Shown in pieces: positions 1 through 8,067 of a DNA stretch of 8,787 bases. A program made the position numbers and the translations under genes. The notes under the pieces are model-generated. The model searched no databases. It had not been told where the DNA came from and saw only the letters and a list, made by a program, of their open reading frames with translations. Each line of letters opens with the position of its first letter. Position 1 is the first letter of the stretch. This DNA is from DMER64 sp041654355 (GTDB taxonomy: Bacteria > Bacteroidota > Bacteroidia > Bacteroidales > UBA932), in contig JBAZDQ010000055.1 in NCBI GenBank assembly GCA_041654355.1, positions 1 through 8,787 on the forward strand, in the 5' to 3' direction.

Positions 1-3000
1 CGGGAGAACCGTTGGGATTGGCCGGGTAAGAATCGTAGGAATACCTGACCGCCACAGCATAACCTTCCCCGTTTTCAGGAAAAGCGAATTTGCCCTCCCC
101 GTGTGCCACCCAGATACCCAGGCGGCTTCCCTGCAGACCCTTCAGAAATACCGAAGGATTCTCTTCTATGGTTACATTCACAAAATTGCACTCGAATTTT
201 CCGGAATCGTTAGGCAGCATTTTGGGTGACTTTTCCGGTGATCCCGGAGTGATCAGCCCCAACTGGGCCATTAACTGGCAGCCATTGCAAACACCTAAGC
301 TCAGGGTATCTTCCCTGGCATAAAAACGGTCTATCGCTTCTTTCGCCTTTGGGTTGTACAGAAAAGCCCCCGCCCATCCTTTTGCCGAGCCTAATGTATC
401 GGCATTCGAAAAACCGCCCACAAATACGATCAGGCGAATATCATTCAGTGTTTCCCTTCCCGAAACCAGGTCCGTGGTATGCACATCACGCACATCAAAA
501 CCAGCCAGGTAAAGCATCCAGGCCATTTCCCTGTCACATTGCGAACCTTTTTCTCGGATGATGGCCGCCCGGGGCATCGGACCTTCCCCGGACAATTGTT
601 CCCGGGTGTATGCCAATTTCCCCGACCACTGTGGAAAACGGAATTTCAACGGCGTCTTTCCGAAATTCTCAAAACGTTCTTTCGCCTTTTCCGGGCCGCT
701 CTGGCGCATATCCATCAGGTAAGATGTCCGGAACCAATGTTCCCGGAGTGTATCAATATCAAAATACAGATCCCGGTCCACCGTGATCCTGCGTTCCGGG
801 CTGGGATATCCAAGGATCCGCGTCATCACGTTATTTTGCAACAAAATTCCCAGTGCGCGGGAAACATCACAGCCTTTAATCTGGAGCACCACGCCGGGAT
901 ACTCGGCAAACAGAGAGGCCGCCCGGTCTGCACCGGATAATTCTTCCAGCACATGCTCCCGCAAACGGATCCCTCCCCGGACATTGGAAAAACACATTTC
1001 CAGCAAACAAGTAAGCAATCCGCCGGCAGACACATCGTGACCGGCCAGTACCATATCTTGCGCAATCAGTTCCTGCACCGTATCAAACGCTCTTTTAAAA
1101 GCCCCGGCATCCTCCACATCGGGACAACGGGTGCCGATTTTCCCCAGGCACTGCGCCAGGGCAGACCCGCCCAGAGAAGACGGTCCCTCCTTTTTTCCCG
1201 AAAAGTCAATGTGGATCAAAGCCGAGTCTGAGGCATCTGCACAGATCACCGGTTGCACCTTACGCCGCACATCGGCCACCGGTGCTACGGTAGATATGAT
1301 CACCGTCCCCGGAGAGAGGACTTTTGTGCCATCGGGATACTTCTGTGTCATGGAAAGGGAATCTTTCCCTGTGGGAATGTTGATCCCCAATTCGCAGGCC
1401 AGATCACCCGCTGCCTTTACGGCCCGGTACAACCGGTCATCTTCCCCCCGGTTCCGGCAGGGCCACATCCAGTTGGCACTCAGCGAAACACTCGGCAAGC
1501 CCCCGTCCAGCACCACAAAAACCAGGTTGGTCAAGGACTCGGCAATGGAAAGACGGCTGCCGGCCGCAGGATCTATCAGACCCGGAACGGGAGCGTGTCC
1601 CAGGGAGGTTGCTATCCCGGAAAAACCTTTTTGCGAAGGTACGTAGCCAATGGCCGTCAAGCCGTAATCGTTCAGGGGCAATTGCAATTCCCCGGCACAC
1701 TGCTGGTTGGCTACCCACCCCGTTACGGAACGGTCCACCTTGTTGGTCAGCCAGTCTTTGCAGGCAACCGATTCCAGCTGCATGACCCGTTGCGCGTAAT
1801 CTGCCAGGGAGGCACTGTCCTGCCGGCATTCGAACGATTCAAAAACAGGATCTTCCGTTACATCTTCCATTACGGTATGCGGAACCGATCCAAACATATC
1901 CTCAAGTTCCAGGTCTATGGGTTTTTCCCCGGTATGTGAATTTTCAAAAACAAAACGGCCGTCACCCGTAATTTCCCCGATCACATACATGGGTGCCCGT
2001 TCCCTTTCAGCGGCTTCTTGCAAGAGCGGAATAGCTTCCGGAGCCATTACCAGGCCCATGCGTTCCTGGGATTCATTGCCTATGATCTCTTTGGCACTCA
2101 GCGAAGGATCTCCCAGGGGAAGCTTGTCAATATCCACTATCCCGCCGGCATCATCCACCAGTTCCGACAGGCAATTCAGATGACCGCCTGCTCCGTGATC
2201 GTGTATGGACTTGATAGGATTTGATGTGCTTTCGGCCAATGCCCGGATGGCATTGTAAACGCGCTTTTGCATTTCCGGGTTGGCACGCTGTACGGCATTC
2301 AATTCTATGGCGTTTCCAAATTCGCCCGTAGCTACGGAAGAAACGGCTCCGCCGCCCATACCTATGCGGTAATTATCCCCGCCCAGGAGCACCATTTTGT
2401 CTCCTTGCTGCGGTTTTTCCTTCAAGGCATCCTCCCGGCGGGCATAACCCACACCTCCGGCCAGCATGATGACTTTGTCGTAACCAAAACGGTGAACGCC
2501 CTCAATATGTTCAAAACAAAGCAATGATCCGCAAATAAGGGGCTGTCCGAATTTGTTCCCAAAATCACTTGCCCCGTCGGATGCCTTGGTCAGAATGTCT
2601 TCCGGTGTATGGTACATCCAGGATCGGCCTTCCGATCTTTGCAATCCTCCTTTCAGACGGGGATAGGAAGTCATATAAACGGCAGTTCCGGCTATGGGAA
2701 AAGAGGCTTTTCCCCCGGCTATGCGGTCCCGGATCTCTCCCCCGCTCCCGGTAGCCGCCCCGTTGAAAGGCTCCACGGTAGTGGGAAAATTATGCGTTTC
2801 TGCTTTAAGACTTATAACGGTATCGTGTTTTTGGGTATGAAACAAACCGGGTTTATGCGGATACTGCGGGATAAAAAACACATGATCGCGCGGCCCTTCT
2901 ATAAAAGCACAATTGTCTTTATAAGCCGAGACGATCCGGTTGGGATTCATTCGGGAAGTATTCCGGATCATCTCAAAGAGGGTGTACGGTTGCTTTTCCC

Positions 3001-3544
3001 CGTTCAGAACAAACGTTCCGTTAAAGATTTTGTGCCGGCAATGCTCGGAATTGACCTGTGAGAAACCAAAGATCTCCGAGTCTGTCAGGGGTCTGTCCAG
3101 TTTTTTGGAAAGCTGTTCCAGGTAATCAACTTCTTCCGGGTTCAGTGCCAGGCCTTCCGAAAGGTTATAAGCGGCAATGTCATCAATCTCCCGGACGGGT
3201 TCAGGGACCCTCCCTGTTTGAAACACCTGTTCGTCCAGGCCGTGAACCATTTCCTGCAACATGGGATCGTAAACACTGTCCTGCTGTGCCGGGAAAAATG
3301 CTTCCATCCTTACAATACCGTGAATATTCATGTTTTCACAGATCTCTACCGCTACCGTACTCCAGGGAGTAACCATTTCACGACGCGGACCTATGAACCA
3401 TCCTTTCAGGAACGCGTCTGAAGGATCTATTTTTTTGGCATTGTTAAACAACCACGACAATGCTTCTGACCGGTCCTCAGTCAATGCGGTTTCTGTCTGA
3501 AGTGCCAGCACCCGGGTGTTGTCATTCAGGAAAAAATGTATCAT
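1..3544 (-). CDS. purL: Phosphoribosylformylglycinamidine synthase (FGAM synthase), C-terminus cut by window edge
   Basis: Large single-chain FGAM synthase of de novo purine synthesis. It converts FGAR, ATP and glutamine to FGAM in the cytoplasm. The frame is open from the ATG at 3544 to the left edge, 1,181 codons with no stop or frameshift; the family is about 1,230-1,295 residues, so roughly 50 C-terminal residues lie outside. Visible landmarks: the FGAM-synthase motif SQVNSEHCRHKIFNG (about residues 162-176), the nucleotide-binding GSGGEIRDR (266-274), HDHGAGGH (448-455), PTGKDSLSM (724-732), AGHDVSAGG (834-842), and a class I glutamine amidotransferase domain from about 990. The glutaminase triad is complete: Cys1086 in LGVCNGCQ, and His1148 and Glu1150 in AHGEG. 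The start is only 12 bases after the rhaD stop, with a purine run (AGAGAG) about 7 bases before the ATG, so it is probably the third gene of one transcript. Identification is very secure. Many open frames on the opposite strand here are shadows of this gene. Confidence 0.98.
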   Translation of the reverse strand, partial: MIHFFLNDNTRVLALQTETALTEDRSEALSWLFNNAKKIDPSDAFLKGWFIGPRREMVTPWSTVAVEICENMNIHGIVRMEAFFPAQQDSVYDPMLQEMVHGLDEQVFQTGRVPEPVREIDDIAAYNLSEGLALNPEEVDYLEQLSKKLDRPLTDSEIFGFSQVNSEHCRHKIFNGTFVLNGEKQPYTLFEMIRNTSRMNPNRIVSAYKDNCAFIEGPRDHVFFIPQYPHKPGLFHTQKHDTVISLKAETHNFPTTVEPFNGAATGSGGEIRDRIAGGKASFPIAGTAVYMTSYPRLKGGLQRSEGRSWMYHTPEDILTKASDGASDFGNKFGQPLICGSLLCFEHIEGVHRFGYDKVIMLAGGVGYARREDALKEKPQQGDKMVLLGGDNYRIGMGGGAVSSVATGEFGNAIELNAVQRANPEMQKRVYNAIRALAESTSNPIKSIHDHGAGGHLNCLSELVDDAGGIVDIDKLPLGDPSLSAKEIIGNESQERMGLVMAPEAIPLLQEAAERERAPMYVIGEITGDGRFVFENSHTGEKPIDLELEDMFGSVPHTVMEDVTEDPVFESFECRQDSASLADYAQRVMQLESVACKDWLTNKVDRSVTGWVANQQCAGELQLPLNDYGLTAIGYVPSQKGFSGIATSLGHAPVPGLIDPAAGSRLSIAESLTNLVFVVLDGGLPSVSLSANWMWPCRNRGEDDRLYRAVKAAGDLACELGINIPTGKDSLSMTQKYPDGTKVLSPGTVIISTVAPVADVRRKVQPVICADASDSALIHIDFSGKKEGPSSLGGSALAQCLGKIGTRCPDVEDAGAFKRAFDTVQELIAQDMVLAGHDVSAGGLLTCLLEMCFSNVRGGIRLREHVLEELSGADRAASLFAEYPGVVLQIKGCDVSRALGILLQNNVMTRILGYPSPERRITVDRDLYFDIDTLREHWFRTSYLMDMRQSGPEKAKERFENFGKTPLKFRFPQWSGKLAYTREQLSGEGPMPRAAIIREKGSQCDREMAWMLYLAGFDVRDVHTTDLVSGRETLNDIRLIVFVGGFSNADTLGSAKGWAGAFLYNPKAKEAIDRFYAREDTLSLGVCNGCQLMAQLGLITPGSPEKSPKMLPNDSGKFECNFVNVTIEENPSVFLKGLQGSRLGIWVAHGEGKFAFPENGEGYAVAVRYSYDSYPANPNGSP

Positions 3545-3556
3545 AAAAAGACTCTC

Positions 3557-4318
3557 TTATTTGCCAAGCAAACGAACGTACAAATAAATTTTAGCTGCTT
3601 TGTTGAGTGTATCCACAGCATCGAACACTTCCAGGATATTGGTTCCCGTTCCCAATACGCCGTGTCGTTCCCATAACATGAAACGGAAGTTCTTCAGATC
3701 TTTGATGCTTGCACGGGCCAGTTCCATGGATCCGGGCATTTCGTAAGGCACCCAGGCCAGGCCTCGGGGGACACACATCTTGACCTCGGAATGCATTTCA
3801 TATAAAGTTTCCGTGATCGCTTTGGTGCTCTGTAATTCCTTTTTGTGGGAAAGGGCTATCAGTTCGGTGGGATGGGTATGGAAAACGACCCGCCTGCCGG
3901 CCGAAACGGGGCTGCCCTGCTGGATGGCTTCCTGTGCAAACACCTGGTGCATAAGCAGGTGAGAAGGCAATTCAATGGTGGGCGGCAAGTCTTTGTCTGC
4001 CAGGATATCTATGCTTTTCCCTTCAGCCGCTACCCGGGTTATGATCCCCTGATCCATAGGATTGCGTGCGATGTCCCTCATCCGGGATCCGGCACTGGTA
4101 ACGTAATAATACTGACCGGCCAGTTCGGGTACCGTATGAAATAGAGGGATCCTGGTAATAGCAGGAAGGTTCTTGTTTTCTTCCCCTATAAATTCAGTAA
4201 CATTTACGGTAATATTTCCCGCATTCCTTTCTGCCCAACCCTTTTGCCACATAAAATCGGCAACCTGGGCTATGTCGTTGATTTGCATCTGCAAGGGTCC
4301 GTTGTACTTCAGTATCAT
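3557..4318 (-). CDS. rhaD: Rhamnulose-1-phosphate aldolase
   Basis: Class II, zinc-dependent aldolase that splits L-rhamnulose 1-phosphate into dihydroxyacetone phosphate and L-lactaldehyde, the last shared step of L-rhamnose breakdown in the cytoplasm. The 253-residue product carries the N-terminal MWQKGWAERNAGNITVN motif typical of RhaD (23-39). It also has the likely catalytic Glu116 in TIELPSH and the zinc-ligand set His147 and His149 (FHTHP) plus His219 (ERHGVLG). It is slightly shorter than the 274-residue E. coli enzyme but appears complete. The ATG lies 4 bases after the stop of the upstream NTPase gene, and purL follows 12 bases after the stop, which implies co-transcription. The other rhamnose genes (isomerase, kinase, permease, regulator) are not in the window. 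The closely related class II aldolase families (FucA, AraD) fit less well because of the RhaD-specific N-terminus. Confidence 0.95.
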   Translation of the reverse strand: MILKYNGPLQMQINDIAQVADFMWQKGWAERNAGNITVNVTEFIGEENKNLPAITRIPLFHTVPELAGQYYYVTSAGSRMRDIARNPMDQGIITRVAAEGKSIDILADKDLPPTIELPSHLLMHQVFAQEAIQQGSPVSAGRRVVFHTHPTELIALSHKKELQSTKAITETLYEMHSEVKMCVPRGLAWVPYEMPGSMELARASIKDLKNFRFMLWERHGVLGTGTNILEVFDAVDTLNKAAKIYLYVRLLGK

Positions 4319-4322
4319 TTCA

Positions 4323-4862
4323 TTAGTGTTTAATAAGTAAACAAATTTTCATAATTACCAGATCCAGTGTCCGGTGACTGTACGTCTGGAAAGGTATCTT
4401 GTTCCCGACCAAAATGTCAATGATCTTTTCGTCCAGAGACAGTGACTGCTCCAGGTTGTGTATCCGCCCTTCCTGCTCAAAATAGGAAGTCCTTTGTATA
4501 TACAGGTTGAAATTATTGAACCTGTTAAAATTTTCAATGATCTCTTTCCGGAACACATCTGATACATTCACCCCGAATACCAGGCTGTTCAACAGGGTGG
4601 CATCGGTCACCACTACATCTACCTTCCCAATAAGCCTTTCCACCCGGTGTGTCTGGACCTCAAAAATGTGATGCTGGTGGGGCTCGCTGCCATCCAGTAT
4701 ATCCAGCTTTTCATCCCACACCAATTCCTTAGCATATTCAGAAACATATTCGGTAACAAGGCGTTGTTTCTTCAGTTTGCTGGCAATCTCCCAGGCACAA
4801 GTTGTCTTGCCGGAGGCAGGACCGCCAAAGAGGTTGACTATCATTGTGTTTTTGGATGGCAT
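4323..4862 (-). CDS. P-loop NTPase, NadR/Ttd14-like (AAA_28-type) nucleotide kinase or ATPase
   Basis: A 179-residue cytoplasmic P-loop protein. The Walker A motif GGPASGKTT sits at residues 13-21, and a Walker B-like strand VVVTDATLL at 83-91 ends in Asp87. The arrangement resembles the small AAA_28/NadR-Ttd14 group, whose best-known member is the nicotinamide riboside kinase domain of NadR; many relatives occur in phages. This assignment rests on motif style and not on a database match. The substrate cannot be read from the sequence. The first ATG was chosen because it follows a purine-rich AAGAAGATC leader; Met7 is an alternative that would still keep the whole P-loop. A -7 promoter box lies about 24 bases upstream, so this gene probably heads the NTPase-rhaD-purL operon. 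By eye its 3' half is more AT-rich than rhaD and purL, which could reflect acquisition from elsewhere. Confidence 0.82.
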   Translation of the reverse strand: MPSKNTMIVNLFGGPASGKTTCAWEIASKLKKQRLVTEYVSEYAKELVWDEKLDILDGSEPHQHHIFEVQTHRVERLIGKVDVVVTDATLLNSLVFGVNVSDVFRKEIIENFNRFNNFNLYIQRTSYFEQEGRIHNLEQSLSLDEKIIDILVGNKIPFQTYSHRTLDLVIMKICLLIKH

Positions 4863-4885
4863 GATCTTCTTAAGTCAGGAAACAA

Positions 4886-4893
4886 CAAATATA
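4886..4893 (-). promoter_or_regulatory. Probable Bacteroidetes-type -7 promoter box for the NTPase-rhaD-purL operon
   Basis: On the minus strand the bases read TATATTTG, an exact match to the Bacteroidetes sigma-ABfr -7 consensus TAnnTTTG. It sits immediately after the stop of the GH92-like gene and 23 bases before the ATG of the NTPase, inside a very AT-rich 31-base gap. No good TTG/TTTG -33 box is present at the expected spacing, so strength is uncertain. Confidence 0.55.
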
Positions 4894-6882
4894 CTATTTT
4901 TTTAGAAAGGAATAAGGAAGTTTTTCCTTGCGAAACGTTCTTCCCCGGGCCGGCCTGGAAGACATATTAAATTCCAGTTTCCCTCCCTCTGCAAGTTCCT
5001 GATGTGTTATGTATGCAGCATCCAACAACTTGCCGTTCCACCTGACTTCCTTTACATATATGTTGGCCGGGTTCAGCAGCGGAGCTTCTACGGTCAGGAT
5101 TTTGCCGTTTTCCAGGTATACGGTCATTTTTTTAAAGTATGGAGCTCCCAGTACGTATTGATCCGTTCCGGGACACAAAGGATACAATCCCATTGCCGAA
5201 AAAACAAACCAGGATGGAGATTCAACCGTTTCTCCGTAAGAATCCATCATGGCCCGCAATAATTTTTGTCCTTTCCACGGAGAAGCCGTCCAGGTGTACA
5301 GGTAAGGAAGTTGATCAAAAAGTGCCGTGGAATCCAATCTTTTTTCGTAGGCCTTCCGGCCGCCGGTACGCTCTACTATATCGTTCATATTATGAGGGAC
5401 GAACAACATAATGTCTTGGTGAACCAGGGAATCGGGATCGTTATGCCATGAAAGGTTGCTGTTTCGCTGGCGGGCGTAGCCTGTTTCCGGTTCCATCAAC
5501 CATTGATAAGCCGTTACCAGGGAACGTATTTCATTCACTGTATTGACATCTCCGGCTGCTCCTGCCATCATATAAACACACCAGCTCAAATACGAATAAT
5601 CCCTGGTTAAGGCAATAGAGCCCGCATAAGATCCGGCCGGAACAAAACCGGATTCACCCATCAGGGAGGCAATCGGATCATAGGGATTGGTTAACGTACC
5701 GTTCATGGCATCCAACAAATCAGGCGTAAGGGCAGCGGGCAACAATCCTCCGGCATGGGCGTCTGCCAATAAGGAAACCGCTCCCGTGCAGAGTGCTCCC
5801 CCGGGTAACGCGTTCAATACGTTCCGGTCGTAATATGCCAGCATGGAAGCCACAAACTGGCGGCTTCTTTCGGGTTTGATGAAATTCATCAACGGATAAC
5901 GCTCCCGTTCCACCGGGGTTAAAGCCGCATAATGGTCAAAAAACTCGGAAGTATGAATATTGTTATCGTTTCCGCGGAATTTTCCGTCTCTGTCCCGCGA
6001 ATAGGCCGGTGTTTCCATGGTCCGGCCAAGCGCCTCGTAAAAAAGAGCTCTTCGGGTTTCCAGTTCTTTGTTCCCGAAAGGATCGTCCACGGTAATGACA
6101 GCCAATTCATTTTCCCACTCCCGGGAAGCTTCCCACTGAAGCGTCTCAAAACTTTTACCTTCCATTCCGGTTTCCAGGTTGTTCAAAGCCCCGGCTGCAT
6201 CGACGGACGAAAAAGCCACCCGTATTTCAAGTACCCCGTCATCCACGTATTGTTGTTCTCCCTTTACAAGATCAAAAACAAACATGACAGGAAACACGGT
6301 CCCGGGCAGGATAGGATAATTCTTGGGAAAATCGGGATCTGCTTTTGAATAATAGCGTTTTACCGGCCTGGAAAAACGGATGGCAAAATACATATGACCC
6401 GTTTCCTGTTTCCCGTGATTGATTACATACCCGGTTAAGGTAACAGGATCTGCCACCCGGACTTCTGCCACCCGGGCATTTCCCGGCAAATTTAGCATCA
6501 GACTGCCCTCTTTTTGAGGACTTCCGGATGGTGTAAAATACGCATACCTGTGGATGACACCCTGTTGTGAAGCCGCCACCCGGATTTCCATACCGGGTGT
6601 ATCTGAGCGAACTTTATAATAACCGGGCGAAAAAAATTCAGATCCTTCAGTGATCTTCAATGGATTTCCACCGGGAACAATGCTGATCTCCCCATATTGA
6701 CCGGCCGAAGAGCAATGGTAGAAGCGGTGCAAAAAAGCGTCCACGGTACCGGATTGTGATTCTCCGTGATCCGGTATCACGTACACAGATCCAAAAGGCA
6801 TAGAAACACCATCAGCCCGGGATCCTGCAAAAAGCGTGGCAGGCACGATAAGGGCCATGAAAAAGAAAAGGCGTCCGGTCAT
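4894..6882 (-). CDS. Secreted GH92 (alpha-mannosidase)-like protein, catalytic residues apparently lost
   Basis: A 662-residue protein with an N-terminal signal peptide (hydrophobic residues 5-19; no lipobox cysteine), so probably periplasmic. GH92 enzymes are calcium-dependent exo-alpha-mannosidases of N-glycan and mannan breakdown. The family fold is recognisable in order: MPFGSVYVIPD (28-38), a jelly-roll domain with PGYYKVRSD (86-94), and an alpha/alpha-barrel with ALFYEALGR (279-287), LADAHAGGL (372-380), DYSYLSWCVYMM (428-439), FVPHNM (494-499), DQLPYLYTW (523-531) and WFVFSAMGLYPLCPG (558-572). Against the family consensus as I recall it, the EGN.WQY segment carrying the catalytic acid reads SLVHQDIML here, NEP.HQIPYLY reads ALFDQLPYLY, and the NDDCGQMSAW segment carrying the base reads YGETVESPSW. 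The usual first motif, around GHTYPGA, is absent after the signal peptide, and the chain is shorter than typical GH92 proteins (over 700 residues). A binding or scaffold role is possible but unproven. The start overlaps the DUF362 stop (ATGA), implying translational coupling. Confidence 0.85.
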   Translation of the reverse strand: MTGRLFFFMALIVPATLFAGSRADGVSMPFGSVYVIPDHGESQSGTVDAFLHRFYHCSSAGQYGEISIVPGGNPLKITEGSEFFSPGYYKVRSDTPGMEIRVAASQQGVIHRYAYFTPSGSPQKEGSLMLNLPGNARVAEVRVADPVTLTGYVINHGKQETGHMYFAIRFSRPVKRYYSKADPDFPKNYPILPGTVFPVMFVFDLVKGEQQYVDDGVLEIRVAFSSVDAAGALNNLETGMEGKSFETLQWEASREWENELAVITVDDPFGNKELETRRALFYEALGRTMETPAYSRDRDGKFRGNDNNIHTSEFFDHYAALTPVERERYPLMNFIKPERSRQFVASMLAYYDRNVLNALPGGALCTGAVSLLADAHAGGLLPAALTPDLLDAMNGTLTNPYDPIASLMGESGFVPAGSYAGSIALTRDYSYLSWCVYMMAGAAGDVNTVNEIRSLVTAYQWLMEPETGYARQRNSNLSWHNDPDSLVHQDIMLFVPHNMNDIVERTGGRKAYEKRLDSTALFDQLPYLYTWTASPWKGQKLLRAMMDSYGETVESPSWFVFSAMGLYPLCPGTDQYVLGAPYFKKMTVYLENGKILTVEAPLLNPANIYVKEVRWNGKLLDAAYITHQELAEGGKLEFNMSSRPARGRTFRKEKLPYSFLKK

Positions 6883-7994
6883 ACTTCAATCAGGGTATAA
6901 GTACGTGATCCGAGTTTCATTTTTTCAGCATGGCTTAGTCCAAATTCGCCGTCTGTACGCGGATGCACAAAAGCAAATTTGTTTTCCCCTTCGTGTGTAT
7001 GAGTGCTTTCCGGATCGGCCATGCTGCCCGGAGTGGCAGGAGCTGATCTTACCATATCGAAACAAGCTTGGTCCAGGGCCAAAGGATCGAAAGAGGCCAG
7101 CATGCCGATATCGGGCACAATGGGTGTATCGTTCATGCTCCAGCAATCGCAGTGCGGCGAGACATCCATGATAAAACTCACGTGAAAATGCGCTTTTCCC
7201 TGCAATGCCGCCCATGCATATTCGGCGATCTTGGCCGTTAAGCCTTGTGCCGAGGAGGATTCCCCGGCCTGAGCGGCATCGTACTGGCAAACGGCAACGC
7301 ATTGCCCGCAACCCACACATAAGTCATAATTGATTACCGCGATCTTTTCCGTATCCAGGGTTACTGCCCCGTGGCGGCAATTGATCACACACTGCCGGCA
7401 TCCCGTGCAGTTGGCCCGTTCAATGACCGGTTGTGAATCTGAATGCAAGTGCAATTTCCCTGCAACACTTGCACATCCCATCCCGATATTTTTCAACGCC
7501 CCGCCAAATCCCGACATCTCATGGCCTTTGAAATGCGTCATGCTAACCAACACATCGGCTTTTGCGATACCGGAAGCGATCCGGGCTTCTTTACAATACT
7601 CGCCTTCGGGTATGTTGATGATCACTTCATCAGTCCCTTTCAGACCGTCGGCTATGATCACCGGAGCTCCCGGTACGCTTATGGGGTTGTACCCGTTCAG
7701 GTATGCCGTCCGTAAATGATCCACGGCATTGGACCGGGATCCGCTATATAGCGTATTGGTATCCGTTAAAAAGGGTCTGGCACCCATCTGGCGCAACAGC
7801 TCTGCCATCCTGGAAGCGTAATTGTGACGCAGGAAAGCCATGTTGCCCAATTCCCCAAAGTGGATCTTGATGGCTGTAAACTTATCTTTACAGTCCAGCG
7901 TTCCTATTCCGGCCGCCTTAACCAGAAGTTCCATCTTTTTGGGAAGGCTCCTGCCGGGACGGGATCTGAAATTCGTAAAAAATACTTCGCTCAT
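6879..7994 (-). CDS. DUF362 domain protein with two 4Fe-4S ferredoxin motifs
   Basis: A 371-residue iron-sulfur protein. The N-terminal part (about 1-185) is the DUF362 domain, with KIHFGELGN (43-51) and MTHFKGHEMSGFGGALKN (152-169). A bacterial ferredoxin insert follows, with two complete CxxCxxCxxxC motifs: Cys196/199/202/206 and Cys226/229/232/236. The C-terminal part continues DUF362 with SPHCDCW (Cys282 and Cys284) and DIGMLASFDPLALDQA (295-310). There is no signal peptide or membrane helix, so it is probably cytoplasmic. The biochemical role of this family is not firmly established; the two clusters suggest electron transfer or redox sensing. The ATG at 7994 gives a full-length domain. 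Its stop overlaps the start of the GH92-like gene, so both are made from one transcript. It diverges from the DUF2007 gene across 73 bases. Confidence 0.93.
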   Translation of the reverse strand: MSEVFFTNFRSRPGRSLPKKMELLVKAAGIGTLDCKDKFTAIKIHFGELGNMAFLRHNYASRMAELLRQMGARPFLTDTNTLYSGSRSNAVDHLRTAYLNGYNPISVPGAPVIIADGLKGTDEVIINIPEGEYCKEARIASGIAKADVLVSMTHFKGHEMSGFGGALKNIGMGCASVAGKLHLHSDSQPVIERANCTGCRQCVINCRHGAVTLDTEKIAVINYDLCVGCGQCVAVCQYDAAQAGESSSAQGLTAKIAEYAWAALQGKAHFHVSFIMDVSPHCDCWSMNDTPIVPDIGMLASFDPLALDQACFDMVRSAPATPGSMADPESTHTHEGENKFAFVHPRTDGEFGLSHAEKMKLGSRTYTLIEV

Positions 7995-8067
7995 ACCGTT
8001 GTGTTTTCAGCGGCTAAGGTAACAAGATTTTACGTATCTTTAGGGAGAATTTTCAACGTATCTGAAC
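7995..8067. promoter_or_regulatory. Divergent promoter region between DUF362 and DUF2007 genes
   Basis: This 73-base gap must hold the start signals for both genes. On the minus strand, 8020-8013 reads TACCTTAG, one mismatch from the -7 consensus TAnnTTTG, and would give a very short DUF362 leader. On the plus strand, 8035-8042 reads TATCTTTA, also one mismatch, about 25 bases before the DUF2007 ATG. Neither has a clear -33 TTG, so the exact boxes are tentative. GGGAGAA at 8043-8049 is too far from the ATG at 8068 to be a normal ribosome-binding site. Confidence 0.4.

Noticed and set aside
1437..1829. Minus-strand 130-codon frame
   Set aside because: It is an alternative frame of the same strand inside purL, with no recognisable domain.
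479..3421. Many plus-strand open frames of 60-228 codons across the left third, the longest at 1253-1939
   Set aside because: They are antisense to an unbroken, confidently identified purL frame, have proline/arginine-rich low-information sequences and match no family I recognise.
5932..6348. Plus-strand 138-codon frame opposite the GH92-like gene
   Set aside because: It is antisense to a gene with clear family motifs and signal peptide; it looks like a shadow.
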